Origin: Silurus meridionalis
Taxonomy: Eukaryota; Chordata; Actinopteri; Siluriformes; Siluridae
NCBI RefSeq assembly: GCF_014805685.1
Contig: NC_060911.1
Span: forward strand, 13,087,212-13,151,211
DNA length: 64,000 nucleotides
Reading direction: 5' to 3'
Under the pieces are notes generated by a model. It worked only from the letters and a program-made list of their open reading frames with translations, was not told the origin of the DNA and did not search any database. The stretch's first letter is position 1. Every line of letters begins with the position of its first letter. Positions 1 through 15,306 of this stretch are shown here, one piece after another. Position numbers and translations under genes: made by a program.

Positions 1-59
1 GCGTGGAGGTGGAAGTTTCTCCTCCTCTGAATGGCTCTGCGGGCCAAGAGGGTGACGCT
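1..59 (+). CDS. slc24a1: slc24a1 exon fragment, end of cytoplasmic loop
   Basis: Frame 3 reads [19 protein letters not shown] and ends at a GTGAGT donor (60-65) in phase 0, which matches the phase-0 start of the exon at 9348. The Glu/Gly-rich, poorly conserved composition suits the large cytoplasmic loop of NCKX1/2. The exon's left border is outside the window. Assignment rests on the splice donor, the phase and the position, not on strong homology. Confidence 0.55.
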
Positions 60-2147
60 GTGAGTCAGTACAACACTCACATACATATGCATACACACAC
101 ACACACACACTTTTCAAAAAGACTCTTTAGCATTTTTCATCTGTAATGTTGCTGAATCCTGCACAAAAAAAAAACTGACCTTGCAACATTGACTGGGACG
201 TCTGGGACATATTCCAACGGATGTACTGGATTTAGTATCAGGAGACATTTAGCAGTAAAGACAGTCAATAAAGACCATCTGTACTTCTGTATATAATAAA
301 AAGAGATCGCTTGGCTTTCAATTTGTAACATCTTAATTGTTCTAATTGAACCGAATGTCAGCTTGACCAATCAGATTTCAAGTTGGCGACACCGGGGCCA
401 CCTGGCAGGCGTACAATAACATCGACACTTTCACTGTCCTTTGACCGGATGGTCAGAGCGCTCACTAGTCAGAGCTCGCAACCCGCATCCGTCCCTCAAA
501 TCTATACATGTAGATTTAATTGCTGATTATTTAATTCCACAATGACTGACAGAAGAGAAGAAATTAATTCGATTGCACTTACAAGGACAATTAGAAGACA
601 GACTTTTTAAGAAGTGCTTGACATCGTGACAAAATGTCTGCCTTAACAGGGTTCCTATGCATTTTGGAAAAGTTTGCAAACTTATGGAATTTGATCAATG
701 TAGTTTTCAAGTCTGGATTAGTATTGGGGGAGGAGGGTGGGGGGAGGGACACACACACACAGAGAATTGGAAAATATTTGTGTTTTAACACTATTTAAAA
801 ATTCTTAAAAATAAAATTAGGAATGTGTAAAAAACTTAAATCCGGATAAATTCGAACGCTCCGTGTCCACCCTTTCGTTTTCAATCGTTTCCCAAAAGTT
901 GCTCATCCACACTGAATCATCTGAAAACGCCCACGTACTGCGCATGAGCAAATTCGTAAGATGATTCGACCCGCATCATTTCCGTCTGCCCTTTATATTT
1001 ACTTTCTAGCTTTTTGAAACGTCGCGGCCACGACTAAAAACGCGCCATCTTTCCCGAAAGCTTCCGTTTTCACACACGGTCCACACTGTCACACGGACAG
1101 CTACATTTCTGTTGATTGAAAACGCCGTCTCAGTTTGGACGGAAGTCTGAAACGGAGAGAAAAATATACATTTTCTAACTAAATCTAAACGCGTGGAAAA
1201 CATTAGAGATTGTAACCTAACGCATGTTATAGTTGGAATTTAAATCATTATTTTAGATGTTAAATATGGTCTTAAAAACCTTCAGTGACCTGAGTGTTGG
1301 TGGACAGAGCTGTGTGCAGGTCCGTCTCTGAGATATTTATGTGGTTTTGGAATACATTTGGCCACGTCTCAAGGCATCCCGGACGGTGCTGAAGGATCTC
1401 CTGATCGACATCTGTATCATAATACACTACAGAATCTATGCCAGACTGTTTAGAAATCGATATCTCCAGCATTAAGAATAATGTCTAAAGTGAATGCTAA
1501 AACAGCGGCTGCTTTTCATGGCGTCTTTCATCGTCTGTGCTCTCGTACCTCGATAAGCTTCTTCAACAGACCATGAGGCTGAAACAGAAACTTTTGCACA
1601 AAGTAGGATTCCACAGCTCCTCTTAGATCTGTACTCAAATCATTTGTGACTTGACCTGAACTGGATCCATTTCTACACAACAGGTTCTTGTTCCCACACC
1701 CAAACAAACCAATAGGGCTCTGGACGAAAATGCAATTTCTGCTGTGTAATCACACTCCTTACCTCTGCCCTGTCCATGCTACTATGTTCTTTTTTTTTCA
1801 ACATCCCATTCCACAATCAGTCCTCAAAAACGATACTTGTCTTTTGAATACACTACATTGGAGGTTTTGGTGCAGATTTGGCAACCCTTTGCATAGCACA
1901 TAAAGTAGAGGTCAGAAATGATTATTTTGTTTTAAATTACTACTCTGGGAAGACAACAATATGCAACACTCACACATTTTGTAGCTCACGTGTCGGACTC
2001 GATAAATATCACGTGACTTTCTTTCACGTCACGTAAAGTTCAGACGTTTTATTTTACATGTTGTTTTTCACATGATGCGTTGACAACATATTATAGGAGA
2101 AGGTAATGAGGGATATTATATATATTTATATAACCTTCGTACTGTAC

Positions 2148-2207
<60 letters not shown>

Positions 2208-2539
2208 CCCTAGCTTTCCTCTTGTTTGGTTGATGAAATGCCGACCACCTCCTGCCCCCTGTTGGCTCAGCACGGTGCCGCGAACAGATGGCACAGCTTG
2301 CGTGCCGAAAGGAACACTGCCCTCTCAATGTCACCGTGACAACCGGGTCACCGAGGGCCTGAAAACACACACTTTATTCTAGCTCTCTTAAGATCAGCAT
2401 TGGATTATACAGCCTGACACACACACACACACACACACACACACATCAGAATGAGTCTGTATGGTAAAACAGGAAGTAAGTATGATTAAATGACACACAT
2501 ACACACACACACCATATATTCTGTAGTATAATTAATTTA

Positions 2540-2591
<52 letters not shown>

Positions 2592-2809
2592 CACAAACAC
2601 ATTCCTTTTATTTATTTACTACACACATACAACATATATTTTACAGTATAATTTGCCTCTAAACACACATAACCACACAAACACATTCCTATCATTCATT
2701 TACCACACACACAAACACACACACACACACCATATATTTTACAATATATTTAATTTACTCTACACACAGACAAATGCACAACACAAACAGATTCTCGATC
2801 ATTAATTTA

Positions 2810-2876
<67 letters not shown>

Positions 2877-2937
2877 CACAGAAAAGAGGAATCAGAATGA
2901 GTCTGGATGGTAAAACAATAGGTCAGTATGAGTAAAT

Positions 2938-3001
<64 letters not shown>

Positions 3002-3057
3002 GAGGAATCAGAATGAGTATGGATTGTAAAACAGGAAGTCGGCATAATTAATTGACA

Positions 3058-3120
<63 letters not shown>

Positions 3121-4982
3121 CACAAATCCATTCCTTATCATTTATTTACTCCACACACACACATACGCACATGCACACACACACACACACACACACATTG
3201 AATACTAACGGTTGTTTTAATTTGAACATGACTGTAAGTTTATTTGTTGAATTGAACATCCCTCCGTTTGGAAAGATCGCTGAACTACTTTCTTTTTTTG
3301 ATCGACTTGTTTGATGTTTTATTAATTTTACATGTTGAAGATGCTGTTGGTTTTGATGGTAAATGCAGTGTTCAGGGTAACAATTTGAATTAGCAAATAA
3401 AACCTTACAAATCAACTGTTTTGGCCTTTTCACCAACATGTGTCTTGAGTACTAGTGCATCTCATATGAGTCAAATACTCAAGTACTTTAAAATCAGATT
3501 ATCAGAGACTTTGAGTCAAGTCATATTGGTGACTTTTACCTTGAAATGGATTAAATGTTGCCAGTTTTCAGTTACAGTATGTCATTCATATAACTGAGCG
3601 GTTGAGGGTTAAGGGCCTTGCTCAAGGGCCCAGCAGTGGCAGCTTAGTAGTTCTAGGATTTGAACTAATGACTTTCTGATCAGAAGTCCAACATCTTAAC
3701 CAATGAGCTACTTAGAAATCCTAAACCATTCATAATTCAGTGTTTAGGTAATTAGTACTTAGATTAGTGCAGAAAGGTTAGAGTATGTTTTCTGAAGATC
3801 TACAGTTCTTTATGCACACTGTGACCCAAATGAGGCACAAATAATCTGTCAGAACGTGGACTAACTAGGACATTACGCAAAATCTGAAAGACAACGTAAA
3901 AGCAATCTTTCAAAAAGGGATCTTGAATTAGCAAATAGAATTACAGTATCAGTCCAGCACAGTAAATGACTAGATTTGATTATAACACTTGTACATGATT
4001 GTATACATACCGTCCCAAAGAGAAAAGATTAGACATGGAAACCATTATATATGGGATTTGGGAAAAGAGCGTTCTGCGAGATAGCTAGTGGTCGAGGGTG
4101 TAAATGGGTTAAAAGTTTCTAATTGCTAATTCTTTAGCAGTTTTTACTTCATAAGATTCCTAGTCGTATATTTCCTGCATGTTGAGGCCATTAAGTTCCT
4201 CACTGTTATCTCCGACATGCTTCTGAACTCGTGTGTGTGTGTTTAAAAGAAAGCGATTTTGCTGACACTTTGCTGTCTCCTCTGATAAACTCCCGCCGGA
4301 TCTATCTTGGGCGGCCCCATGCTCACGGCTGTTCCACGATGTACCTGTGTGCGTCTGGCAGAAAGCAGTGGTGCTGGCTCGGCACCTGTGAGCGACGCGA
4401 GTGTTCCTGCTCGATAATTACACCACTCCTCCTGCTCACTGGCCCCGATCACACTCTGTTACACACTCACACACCCACCCACCCACAAATACCACATGAG
4501 CTCAAGGTCAATTTAAAAGCCAACACCTCGAATTGCAGTTATTTTTACCTGAAAATGGCAAAGAAACGAGCTCACGCCTCCGTCACCGCAGGGAGGAGTG
4601 AAAAACGATCTCGAAAATAGCGCCTGATTCACGTTCGTTAACACCCAAGTTTTCAGATTCGTCGCTGCACAAACAAATTATTTTTTATTTCTGCCCATTA
4701 TAATTTTTTATTTATATTTATAATTCTATATTTAATTAGTTTGTAACAGAATTTTTTTCCTGGTTTTTTTTTTATCTATTCAATTTTATTTGTAAAGCGT
4801 TTTTAACAATAAGGTTAGATGAAAGAATAGATTGCTGCTCGTTTTTTTTTTTTATATGTGACTCTCTTGCTGGTGTGTTTTTACTCCTGGTCCCCTGGTC
4901 CAGCGCATAATCCTGGATGCTTTTCCCATCTCACGCTAACCAGGAGCTACTGATCACCTGGGAGGGTGTTAAGGATGGATCT

Positions 4983-5052
<70 letters not shown>

Positions 5053-5182
5053 CTGTTCTGATTCAGCAGTTTCCTTAATGAGCTGCTGCTGAAAACAACA
5101 TCAGTGTGCACCCTTTCATGTACACCATGCCATGCATAACTAATGCACACAATATTCACAAACCTGAGTGTAACCTGGTTTT

Positions 5183-5241
<59 letters not shown>

Positions 5242-8200
5242 TCAGGCATAACATTATGACATTATAATATTATGACCGGTGAGTGAATAACTGATTATCT
5301 CTTCATAAGGGCAACTGTTAGTGGGTGGATTTATTTATTGAGCAGCAAGTGAACATTTTGTCCCCAAAGTTGACGTGTTAGAAGCAGGAAAAAATGGGCA
5401 AGTGTAAGGATTTGAGCGAGTTTGACAAAAAGTGATGGCTAGACGACAAACCTCCAGCTCTTGTGGGATGTTCCTGGTCTGCAGTGGTCAGTATCTATCA
5501 AGAGTGCTCCAAGGAAGGAACAGTGGTGAACCGGCGACAGGGTAGTGGGGCTCGACAGGGTCATGAGGCGCATTAATGCACGTGGGGAGCGAAGGCTGGT
5601 CTGTGTGGGCCGATCCAATAGACGAGCTCCTGTAGGTCAAACTGCTGATGAAGTTCATGCTGTTGATGCTCTACGGGTCACGACTGTTTTGGCAGCAAAA
5701 GGGGGACCGGCACAATATAAGGCAGGTGGTCATAATGTTATGGCTGATTGGTGACCATGAAGTTATGTCTGTTCGAAGTATTGTATATACATTACATGCA
5801 AACACACGCACACACACACACACACACACATATATACAAAAACCCATCTAGACCCAGGTCTGAAGTTCATAAACGCTAAAAGGCTGAGTAGCAATATATT
5901 ATGGGTAATAGAAAGAAAGGTTCAGAAAGGTTCAGGGTCATAATGTTACCCATAATTCAGGATCTCTGTCCAAATGAGAACTACTCTCCAGCTTGAAATT
6001 TGTGCTCACAAACTTTTGGTGGTCTTCTCAACACAAATGATGACGAATCGAAATGGCCATTTACAGCGCCAAGTCCCCATTTACTGTTATAATAAACTCC
6101 TATCATCTGGGAAGATGCTCCACTGGATTTTGGAGTGTGCTTGTGGAAATTTGTGGACATTTATTCAGCTAGTTAGTAAAGTCAGGTGATGTGGGTGATG
6201 TGAGGGGTCCTGGCATGCAGTCAGTGTTAAAATTTATCCCAAAGGTGTTTGAGAGTTGAAGCTTTATAGCAGAAGATCTTCCACTCTATCCCATGGAAAG
6301 CTCTTCATGAAGCTGGATTTGTCTAAGGATGTACTGTCATGCTGAAACAGTTTTGTCTCCTAGATCAAGTAAAGGGAAAACGTCATGCTAGAGCATCCAA
6401 AGGCATCCTTTACGATTGTGTGTCTTTAAATTTTGGGTAACAATTTTGGGAAGAACCACAACCTGGAAAGGTTAGATAGTTAGCTAGCTTTTTTGTGATT
6501 GTGTGATCAACTAGAAAATGAAAGTATAACACAAGCTATTTTATTGCAAATGACTGTTGCTGATCGGAAGGTCAGGGTTCAAGCTCCGGTCCTGTATCAT
6601 GGTTTACCCTGTGCTGTAAAGTAAATGTATCAAATATAAAGCTTCTTTCTTTGCCAGTAACAAAGCTTATGGTCCTAAGTTTGTTGCCTTTGTCAAAAAC
6701 CAAAATCAGCCTCTGACTACAACTCCCAAGAAACGTTCATTGAGTGCACCTCACACACTCGCTATAAATAACCCACTCAAACATTCAGTCAGTGTAAAGT
6801 GCAACGTTTTGTGTTTTTGAGTGCTTTGTCCATTTGCAGTGGACGATAGCATTCAGAGGAAGACCTGCCAGCAGAGAGTTGCAGTAGTCCAGTCTCAAAA
6901 TGACAAGTGTCTGAACAAGCACCTGGGCAACCTGTGTGGACAGAAATTGTCGAATCCTTGTGACGAGAAGGACAGTTGATTGTCCATGGTCACCCCAAGG
7001 TTGCGTGCAGTGTCTGAAGGGGAGAGAAGAGGGTCATGAAGAGTTAATCAGAGAACTTGACCTGGAGATGAATCACCTGGGATGACCAGCAGTTCTGTTT
7101 TGCTGGGGTTGTGTTTTAGTTGATGAGCACTCATCCATGAAGATATGTCTGTCAAGCATGCCGAGATCTGAGTGGAAACTGTGGCATCTGAGAGAGAGGG
7201 AAAGAAAAGATGAGTTGAGTGTCATCAGCATAGCAGTGGTAAGAAAACCAGTGGTAAGGAGCAGGGGGGTTAAGTAGTTGTGGAGCTTACGAGGATTTTG
7301 TGCAGAGGCCTCGAGCTTTTTCTTAGCAGAAGTCACATCTAAAGAAAATTTGGTCAGGAGTGCACGGTATGATGCGAGGTTCAGGTTTTTCTGCTTCCTC
7401 TCTGCTGATCTAAATTCAGACAGCCAGTTCTAACAGCCAGGTGATGGGACAAGTAGTCTTCTTGGGTTTAGTGGTCAAGGGGCAGAGGAGGTCCATGGTT
7501 GAGTAGAGAGAGGAGAGGAAAAGGAGTTAAGATCGGGGAGAGATAAAAGAGTACAGGAAGCTACAGAGGAGGAGATGGAGTGGAGGTTAGGACGGATAAG
7601 AGAGAGAGAGAAAAAAACTTCCTGAAATGGTATGAGGAAGAAACCTTGAGAGGAACCAGACACAAAAGGGAACCTCATCCTCATCTGGGTGACACCAAAT
7701 GTCCATTTCGATTGAATTCAGCAAGACCTCAGAGAAATCTGGATCTGATTTTGTAAACAGGACAAGCAGTGGTGGTGAACATCAGATAAACCAACTATAT
7801 TCATATACACACAGTTAAATATCCTCATACGTAGTATCATTTATGGTATAATTATGTTTCTTACATATAATAATGCATAATTATAGACTAGCACTCTCAG
7901 GTTGAACTATGACACTTTGATACATTTAGTCCACTCTTCTAGGAAGATGTATCACTAGATTTTAGTGTGTGCTTGTGGAGATTTGCTTCATAGCAGGCCA
8001 TTCATTTTTATTTGTAGAGCACTTTTAACAATGGACATTGTCTTACTGCAGCTCTACACAGATAATGCCGTCCTCATCCTCAACACGAATGTCCATTCAT
8101 TACAGTTCCATCAGTGTTAAGGTGTTCAGTGATGAGGTGTTCAGTGATGAGCGCTGTTCACGCAACCTGTGGTCCTGAACCATTGAAGCAGACTGTTAAT

Positions 8201-11200
8201 AATAATTACAATCCAAATCCAGTCTCATAGTCATGGATCATTAGGCTGTTAATGTGGAACCATCCAGTTATCCACATATGGCTGGAAGAGTCAGGTGTCC
8301 CAGTACGTTTGTCTATATAATGTATGTACACATATTCATTTGTGTTCACAGAAAGAGCGAACATTCGCAGCAGCAAACTTGTCTTCGTAAACTTCAGACA
8401 GTTATTAGCAGCTTGCAGATCAATTTCAGACTGGCTTCATCATCACAGATGTAATCAGCCCAAGTTTGTCCTGCCACGCCATCTGTTTTGTTCCACAACT
8501 TTTTGTCGCAGTTTGCTGACGGAAGGAAAAGTTTCACGCTGACAATGTGTCAATGTTTTTGCTGGGAAAGCCATGTTTTAACTTTTAAACAGTTTTTGGC
8601 TCAGAAGCAATTGATTGATTTTTTTATTTTTTTTATTTTATTATTTATATATTAATTTATTTCTATATTAATTCGGCACTCCATACCTGGCTGGCACTAT
8701 AGTGATATATGAGGGCCTTCTGAGAAGTGTGTGTGTATGAGAGAGAAAAACAAATCTTTCCTGGGAAGCTGTTCACGCTGTCAGACTTGCCTTTGCGCCA
8801 CCTGTACCAGGCACTTGACCCATTTTTGATGATGCTCGATTCCTTCTGTCAGAGACGTTAATGGAAACGTGAGTGTGTATGCGTTCGCATGTGAGGCTGA
8901 GTGGGTGTAAGTGTGTGTGTTTTTTGGCTCTGATCACCAAGGTTACAGCAGGTAACCAACCAGGTGACTACTAGGTTCAGCTGCATGCTCGTACAGGATC
9001 TCTTTTAGCCGAGTCGTACAGAAAGGGGGAAGGTAACTTGGTTAGTAACACATCATTGAGAAAAGATCTGTGAACCTTTGTGCCTGTAACTGGGGAACAG
9101 TGTCCTCCAGGAAGAAACCACACCCACTTATGATAAAGTTATATGGGATCAGTCGGAGGAACTTTGTATTGATTCGCTTGTGTCTGAGAGCACAATTGAC
9201 AAAACCGAACACACCTCAGTTACGCGGCATGCTCAGACAAGTGTACGTGATCCAAGTGGGAATTTACACCACTCTAATTAGTGTGTGTGTGTGTGTGTGT
9301 ATGAGTGTGTACGACATAACAGTATAAATTCATCTAATTCAAACCAGGGTGATGAAGACGAAGAAGAAGACCAGCCCCTGACCCTGTCATGGCCCGAGAG
9401 CAACCGTAAGCGCTTCACATACCTCTTCCTCCTCCCAATCGTCTTCCCGCTGTGGATCACGCTGCCCGACGCCCGTAAGCCCGTAAGTGTGTTTTGACGA
9501 AGGCTACATTTTGACAACCAACACTTAAAAGTATGCAGTGTAACTTTATGATCTGTAGGGGGCGCTGTAGAGCAAATAAGCATAGTCAAGGCTTTGTATG
9601 CGCATCTCCATTAGATTTTCATCTCGGTACATATATTGAGATGCAGATGAAGCAGCTACCAATGTGATTTACCCCTACATACGATTCAGTGCCATCCGAT
9701 TTCAATTTAACGCAATGCGATTCGATGGAAAAAAATACGATGCTATACTATTCAAACAGATAGTTTACATTTATTTCTTCAGTTCAGACAGACCACAAAT
9801 CATAAATGTACTTAAGTGTTTCTAACTTCTAGCCCATGGCATTTTTTTTTTCCGTTCCACCTCCTCTAAGATGCAGCTCTACCTCTGCCATGTTAATCTG
9901 TATTCTATGTGACTCTCAGGACATGCTGCTGTCTCCGTAGTGTTGTGATACGTCATATTCACGTACTGTAGCAGCAGCGTGGCTGAGAGAACATGCTCGA
10001 GAAACAGTTTAGCGAGGAGAAATCGATCTACGTAGAAAATATCGGTCACAAATTCTCAGTCTTGAACTTTAGCTTTAATACATTTTAAAGTAAAAAAATC
10101 TGTCAACCACATTTGGCAAAACCAGCGGTCAAAGTCATCAATCAGGGTCGAGCACACGTTCTGTTTAAAACTTGTTTTGAATGTTTTAACTTTTATGTTG
10201 GCACACCAATGCAAATCGCTAAATCTTACCATTCCTACGTTGAGTGTCACCCATTAGACAATCAACTATTCAATTCTGCCCCAGGTTTGACTCCTCTGGA
10301 CCTCCTGAGTACTTGAACATTCCAGAACTAAACCGGTTCTGTCGATTTGAAGACAAAACTATATGTTTATCATAGTCAAAAACCTTTATATCTTTTTAAT
10401 TTCTAGAAAACCTTTAGCGGAAGTTTTAGCTAAGCTTACCAGCTGTGAATCCGGCTATCTATTAAACCTTATTATAGTTCCTAAACCACCTTTATCACGT
10501 TCCACGATCCGACGTTGATCCAAAAGGTATTTATGAAAATACTGAAACTGAACATTAATTATCATTTTTTGTTTATTATTGCAGACGTCGAAGAAGTTTT
10601 TTCCCATCACGTTCCTGGGCGCCATCTGCTGGATTGCTTGCTTCTCGTACCTGATGGTGTGGTTGGCTCACCAGGTGCAGGACAAAAACTAAACACACAG
10701 CACACGAGACAAAATACAAACATGCTGCAGTCAAAACATAGCACAAGTGTTGCCTCATATTGAATCAGAACACATAAACACACAGTATCTACACACCTAA
10801 ATACACAGTATCTACACAATGCTATACAAGACACAAAAAAGACCCTTCCAGAAGGCTGCAGTAAAAAGCAGATCAAGTGAAGTATGAGAATTTTTTCTTT
10901 CTCCAGGTTCGTACCGAAGTTATCGACTAATTCGAGAAAATGACATCAGCTGCATCAGCAACACTCCTCCTGCAGCTGCCAAAAAAAATAGCCGGTGCTG
11001 CTTTATGACTCATTGCTGCATAGAAGAATGACTCAAAGATTTAATTTGGCTTTATGAGCAACTTATTGACGTCTTGTTTCTTTTCTCCTTTGTTAGCAAC
11101 CGAGTGTGGGCCGACGTGTCTGGGGAGGAAAGTTTGGCAGTTTGTAAAGTTGTGAAGCAGCAGGAATAACTAATAACTGTAATCTGGCTCGCTTTGGGGA

Positions 11201-14200
11201 GTTTGTTTTCTGCGGTGGTGGACAATAAGGAAGTCAATTCATTACTGTACTTTAGAAGCTTTTTGCACATATCTGTACTTCTATTTGGGGAGACTTTCAC
11301 TTTAACTTAAGTTTTAACTCGACTACATTTCGCAAAATCACTGGTCAAACATGCAGCAAGTCATCGATCAGGGTCGAGCGTACGTTCAGTTTTTAAACTT
11401 GTACAGGTCAACGTCAGTTCAACAGCAAGCAGAACATTTTTAGAGAGGAATAAATGATGGAAGAATCTCCAGACTCGAACTCGCCACAACACCCGTGACC
11501 TTATTTGTGTGATATTTTTGAAGTTGTTGAAATGAAAGTTTCAGGCACATTTACATTAGAGTCTTTTCACATAAACTGATAAGCAAAGAGTCTCGAGACA
11601 AAAACGATAAACATTAAGTAAAGTCAAGTTTATTTCTATAGCGCTTTTCACAACAGACATTGTCTCAAAGCAGAAATTAACAGTGAAGGTGAACGGTGTG
11701 TATTTATCCCTGATGAGCAGCCATGGTGACTGTGACAAGGAAAAACTCCCTTAGATGTTATGAGAAAGAAACCTTGAGAGGAACCAGACTCAAATGAGGA
11801 AACATTATAAACATAAATCCTAGTACTTTGGATTCTTAAGGTACATTTGAAGGCAAATATTTTTGTGCCTTTACTCAAGTGAAAGTTTAAAGGGACACTT
11901 TTACTGGGGTCATATTTTAGTGGATCTCTACTTTTACTCAACTACATGGTTTGTGCACTTCGTACACCATTTATTTTATGTGCATTGTGGTTATTTTATG
12001 CTCTAGAAACCACATCCAACATTTACATTTGTGGCATTAAGCAGACGCCTTATCCAGAGCGATGTACAAAAGTGCTTTGAGTCTCTAGTAATGAATAAAT
12101 CTACACTGGTACGCAAGATTACAAACTTAATATAAATATAACTCGAATTCTACAAACTTGGAAAGTGCTAATTTAGGTATTTCAGGAAGAGGTAGGTTTT
12201 CAGTCGTCGTTTGAAGATAGTCAGGGACTCTGCTGTACGGACATCTAGGGGAAGGTAATTCCACCACCTCGGTGCCAGAACAGAGAAGAGCCTTGAAGTG
12301 TACTTACCTCTCATTCTGAGAGAAGGTGGTACCAGTCGAGCAGTGCTGGAGGATCTCAGACAGCGTGGTGCAGTGCGAGATGTGATGAGGTCACTGAGGT
12401 AAGATGGTGCTGGTCCATTTTTGGCCTTGTAGGCAAGCATCAGTGTTTTGAATCTGATACGTGCAGCTACTGGAAGCCAGTGAAGGGAGCGCAGCAGTGG
12501 GGTGGTGTGGAAAACTTGGGCTGATTGAACACAAGTCGTGCAGCTGCTTTTGGATCATTTGCAGTGGACGAATAGCGTTCAGGGAAGACCTGCCAGCAGA
12601 GAGTTGCAGTAGTCAAGTCTTGAAATGACAAGAGACTGAACAAGCACTGGGCAGCCTGTATGGACAGAAATTGTCGAATCCTTCGGATGTTATAGAGAAG
12701 AAATCGACAAGAACGAGCAACATTAGCGACATGTGGGAAAAAAGACAGTTCATTGTCCATAGTTACCCCAAGGTTACGAGCAGTGGCTGAAGGGAGAGCA
12801 GAGAGTCATGAAGTGTTATTTGGAGATCTTGACCTGGAGATGAATCACCTGGGATGACCAGCAGTTCTGTTTTGCTGGGGTTGAGTTTTAGTTGGTGAGC
12901 ACTCATCCATAAAGATATGTCTGACAAGCATGCTGAGATCCGAGCGGAAGCTGTGGTGTCTGATGGAGGGAAAGAAAAGATGAGTTGAGTGTCATCTGCA
13001 TAGCAGTGATAAGAAAACCCATGTGAGGATATGACTTCACCAATGGAGTGGGTATAGAGGGAGAAAAGGAGGGGACCAAGTACAGAGCCTTGTGGGACAC
13101 CAGTGGTGAGTCTGCACGGGGCAGATGTGGATCCCCTCCATGTTACCTGGTATGAGCGACCTTCCAGGTAGGAAGCAAACCATTTCCGTGCTGTTCCGCA
13201 GATACCAAGGCTCTTGAGGGTTGACAAAAGTGTCTTGTGGTTGACTGTGTCAAATGCTGCTGAAAGGTCCAGAAGATAAGTACAGATGACAGCTTGGCTG
13301 ACCGAGCAGCATGCATTTTCTCAGAAACAGCCAAAGGGCCGTCTCTGTGGAATGTGCCGCTTTGAACCCAGACTGGTTCGGATCATGGAGGTTGTTCTGT
13401 GAGAGATAGACAGACAGTTGGTTAAAAACAGTGCGTTCCAGAGATTTAGAAAGAAAGGAGAGAAATGATACCGGTCTGTAGTTGTTGATGTCTGATGGAT
13501 CCAGAGCAGGTTTCTTCAAGATAGGAATGACCCTTGCTTGCTTGAAGGTAGTTGGTACATAGCCAGATGTTAATGACCCATTGATGATTGTGGAGATGAA
13601 GGGCAGGAGATCTTGCGTGATGGTCTGGAGCGTAGTTGAAGGGATTGGATCCAGAGGACAGGTGGTGGGATTGCAAGATCGGATGACTTGCAGTATCTCA
13701 TCTTCTGTTAAGGTTGAGAAGCTTGACAGAGACGTAGTGGATTGTTGGCTGTGTTGTGTAGTCATTGTTGGAGAGGAAGTGAAGGTCTGGCAGATTCTCT
13801 TAATCTTCTCATCATAGAAGGAGGCAAAGTCATTAGCAGTCAGGGAGGATGGAGCAGGTGCAGAAGGGGGGTTGAGTAGAGAAGAGAAGATGTTGTGAAG
13901 CTTACGAGGATCTTGAGCAGAGGCCTCAAGCTTTTCTTTGTAGAAGGCAGTTTTGGCTGAAGTCACCTGCAAAGAAAATTTGGTCAGGAGTGCACGGTAA
14001 GATAAGAGGTCTACATCAAGTTGTGATTTTTTCCACTTCCTCTCTGCAGATCTGAGCTCTCGTCGACTGCTGCGCAAAACTTCTGACAGCCACGGTGTTG
14101 GACATGAAGACTTCTTGGGTCTTATAGTCAAGGGGCAAAGGAGGTCCATGGTTGAGGAAAGGGATGAGAGGAAGGAGTCCGTAGCAATGTCTAAGGGTAG

Positions 14201-15229
14201 AGAGGAAAAGGAGTCAGGGTCAGGAAGAGATGAAAGAGTACAGGAAGTTACAGTGGAGGGAGAGAGAGAGTGAAGGTTAGGACGGATAGGAGAGACATGT
14301 AAATTATTTTTAGGTTGAATAGGAAGAGTGATTAAAAAGGAAACCAGGTGATGATCAGAGATTGGACGTGGAGTGGCAGGCATGTCTGTAGCTGGAGTAG
14401 GGTGGGTGAAAACCAGGTCCCGGACATTTCCTCCCTTGTGTGTTGGAGGGCAGCTGTTAAATGTCAAGGAGAAGGTATTCAGAAAAGGCAAGAGGCAAGA
14501 TGACTGAAGTTTGTCGGATGGGAGGTTGAAGTCACCAAGAACTGTCAGAGGGGTGCTGTCAGAGGGGAAAGTACTGAGGAGCATGTCCATCTCTTCTAGG
14601 AAGTCTCCAAGGGGACCAGGAGGGCTGTAGATGACAATGATGAAAAGGTTGATTGGAGAGGTAACTGAAACTGCATGAAATTCAAAAGAAGACATGGTTA
14701 AATGAGACAAAGGGAGAGGTGTAAAACACCATCTCCGTGATAAAAGTAGACCTGTACCACCACCTCTACCAGTTTTTCTTGGTGAGTGAGAGAAAGCATA
14801 GGCAGAAGACAGAGCAGCTGGTGTAGCAGTGTTCTTTGGGGATATCCAGGTCTCAGTAAGTGCCAGAAAGTCAAAGGAGTAGTGGGAAGCCAAGCCTGTG
14901 ATAAAGTCAGCTTTCCTTACAGCAGACTGACAATTCCAGAGCCCACCTACCACCGCTGTTTGAGATTGAGACAACAGGGGAGGGTAGATGAGGTTACTGG
15001 CGATGTGAAATTATTTAATGTATTGAAATACTCCTGCACTGAGAAGCTAACAGTCTTCCTATAGATTTGCAACCCCCAATTTTAATCCCCAAATCTACAA
15101 ACCATTGTTTATCAAATTTCTAGATCAATTGCCCTAATATTATACTGAGATACTGAAACAAAATATCAATGATAATAAATAGAAAATTTAAAACGATAAC
15201 AATTAACAATATTTCTGTATACAATATAT

Positions 15230-15306
<77 letters not shown>

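Larger units (their letters stand above)
60..9347 (+). other. Large slc24a1 intron
   Basis: 9.3 kb between two phase-0 exon borders. It holds CA arrays, the composite minisatellite at 2400-3200, a SINE at 3595-3710, a GC-richer block at 4220-4620, a Tc1 relic at 5240-5750, mariner debris at 5980-6480 and 7910-7990, a deleted L2 copy at 6838-7690 and short L2-tail matches near 4770 and 8000. A stretch at 840-1200, rich in GTTTTC/GAAAAC and repeating 'cggacagc'-like words, resembles a dispersed nonautonomous transposon. I see nothing clear in 1210-2090 or 8060-9260. Confidence 0.7.

Noticed and set aside
2807..3141. Cys-Val repeat frames
   Set aside because: (CA)n/(GT)n translated.
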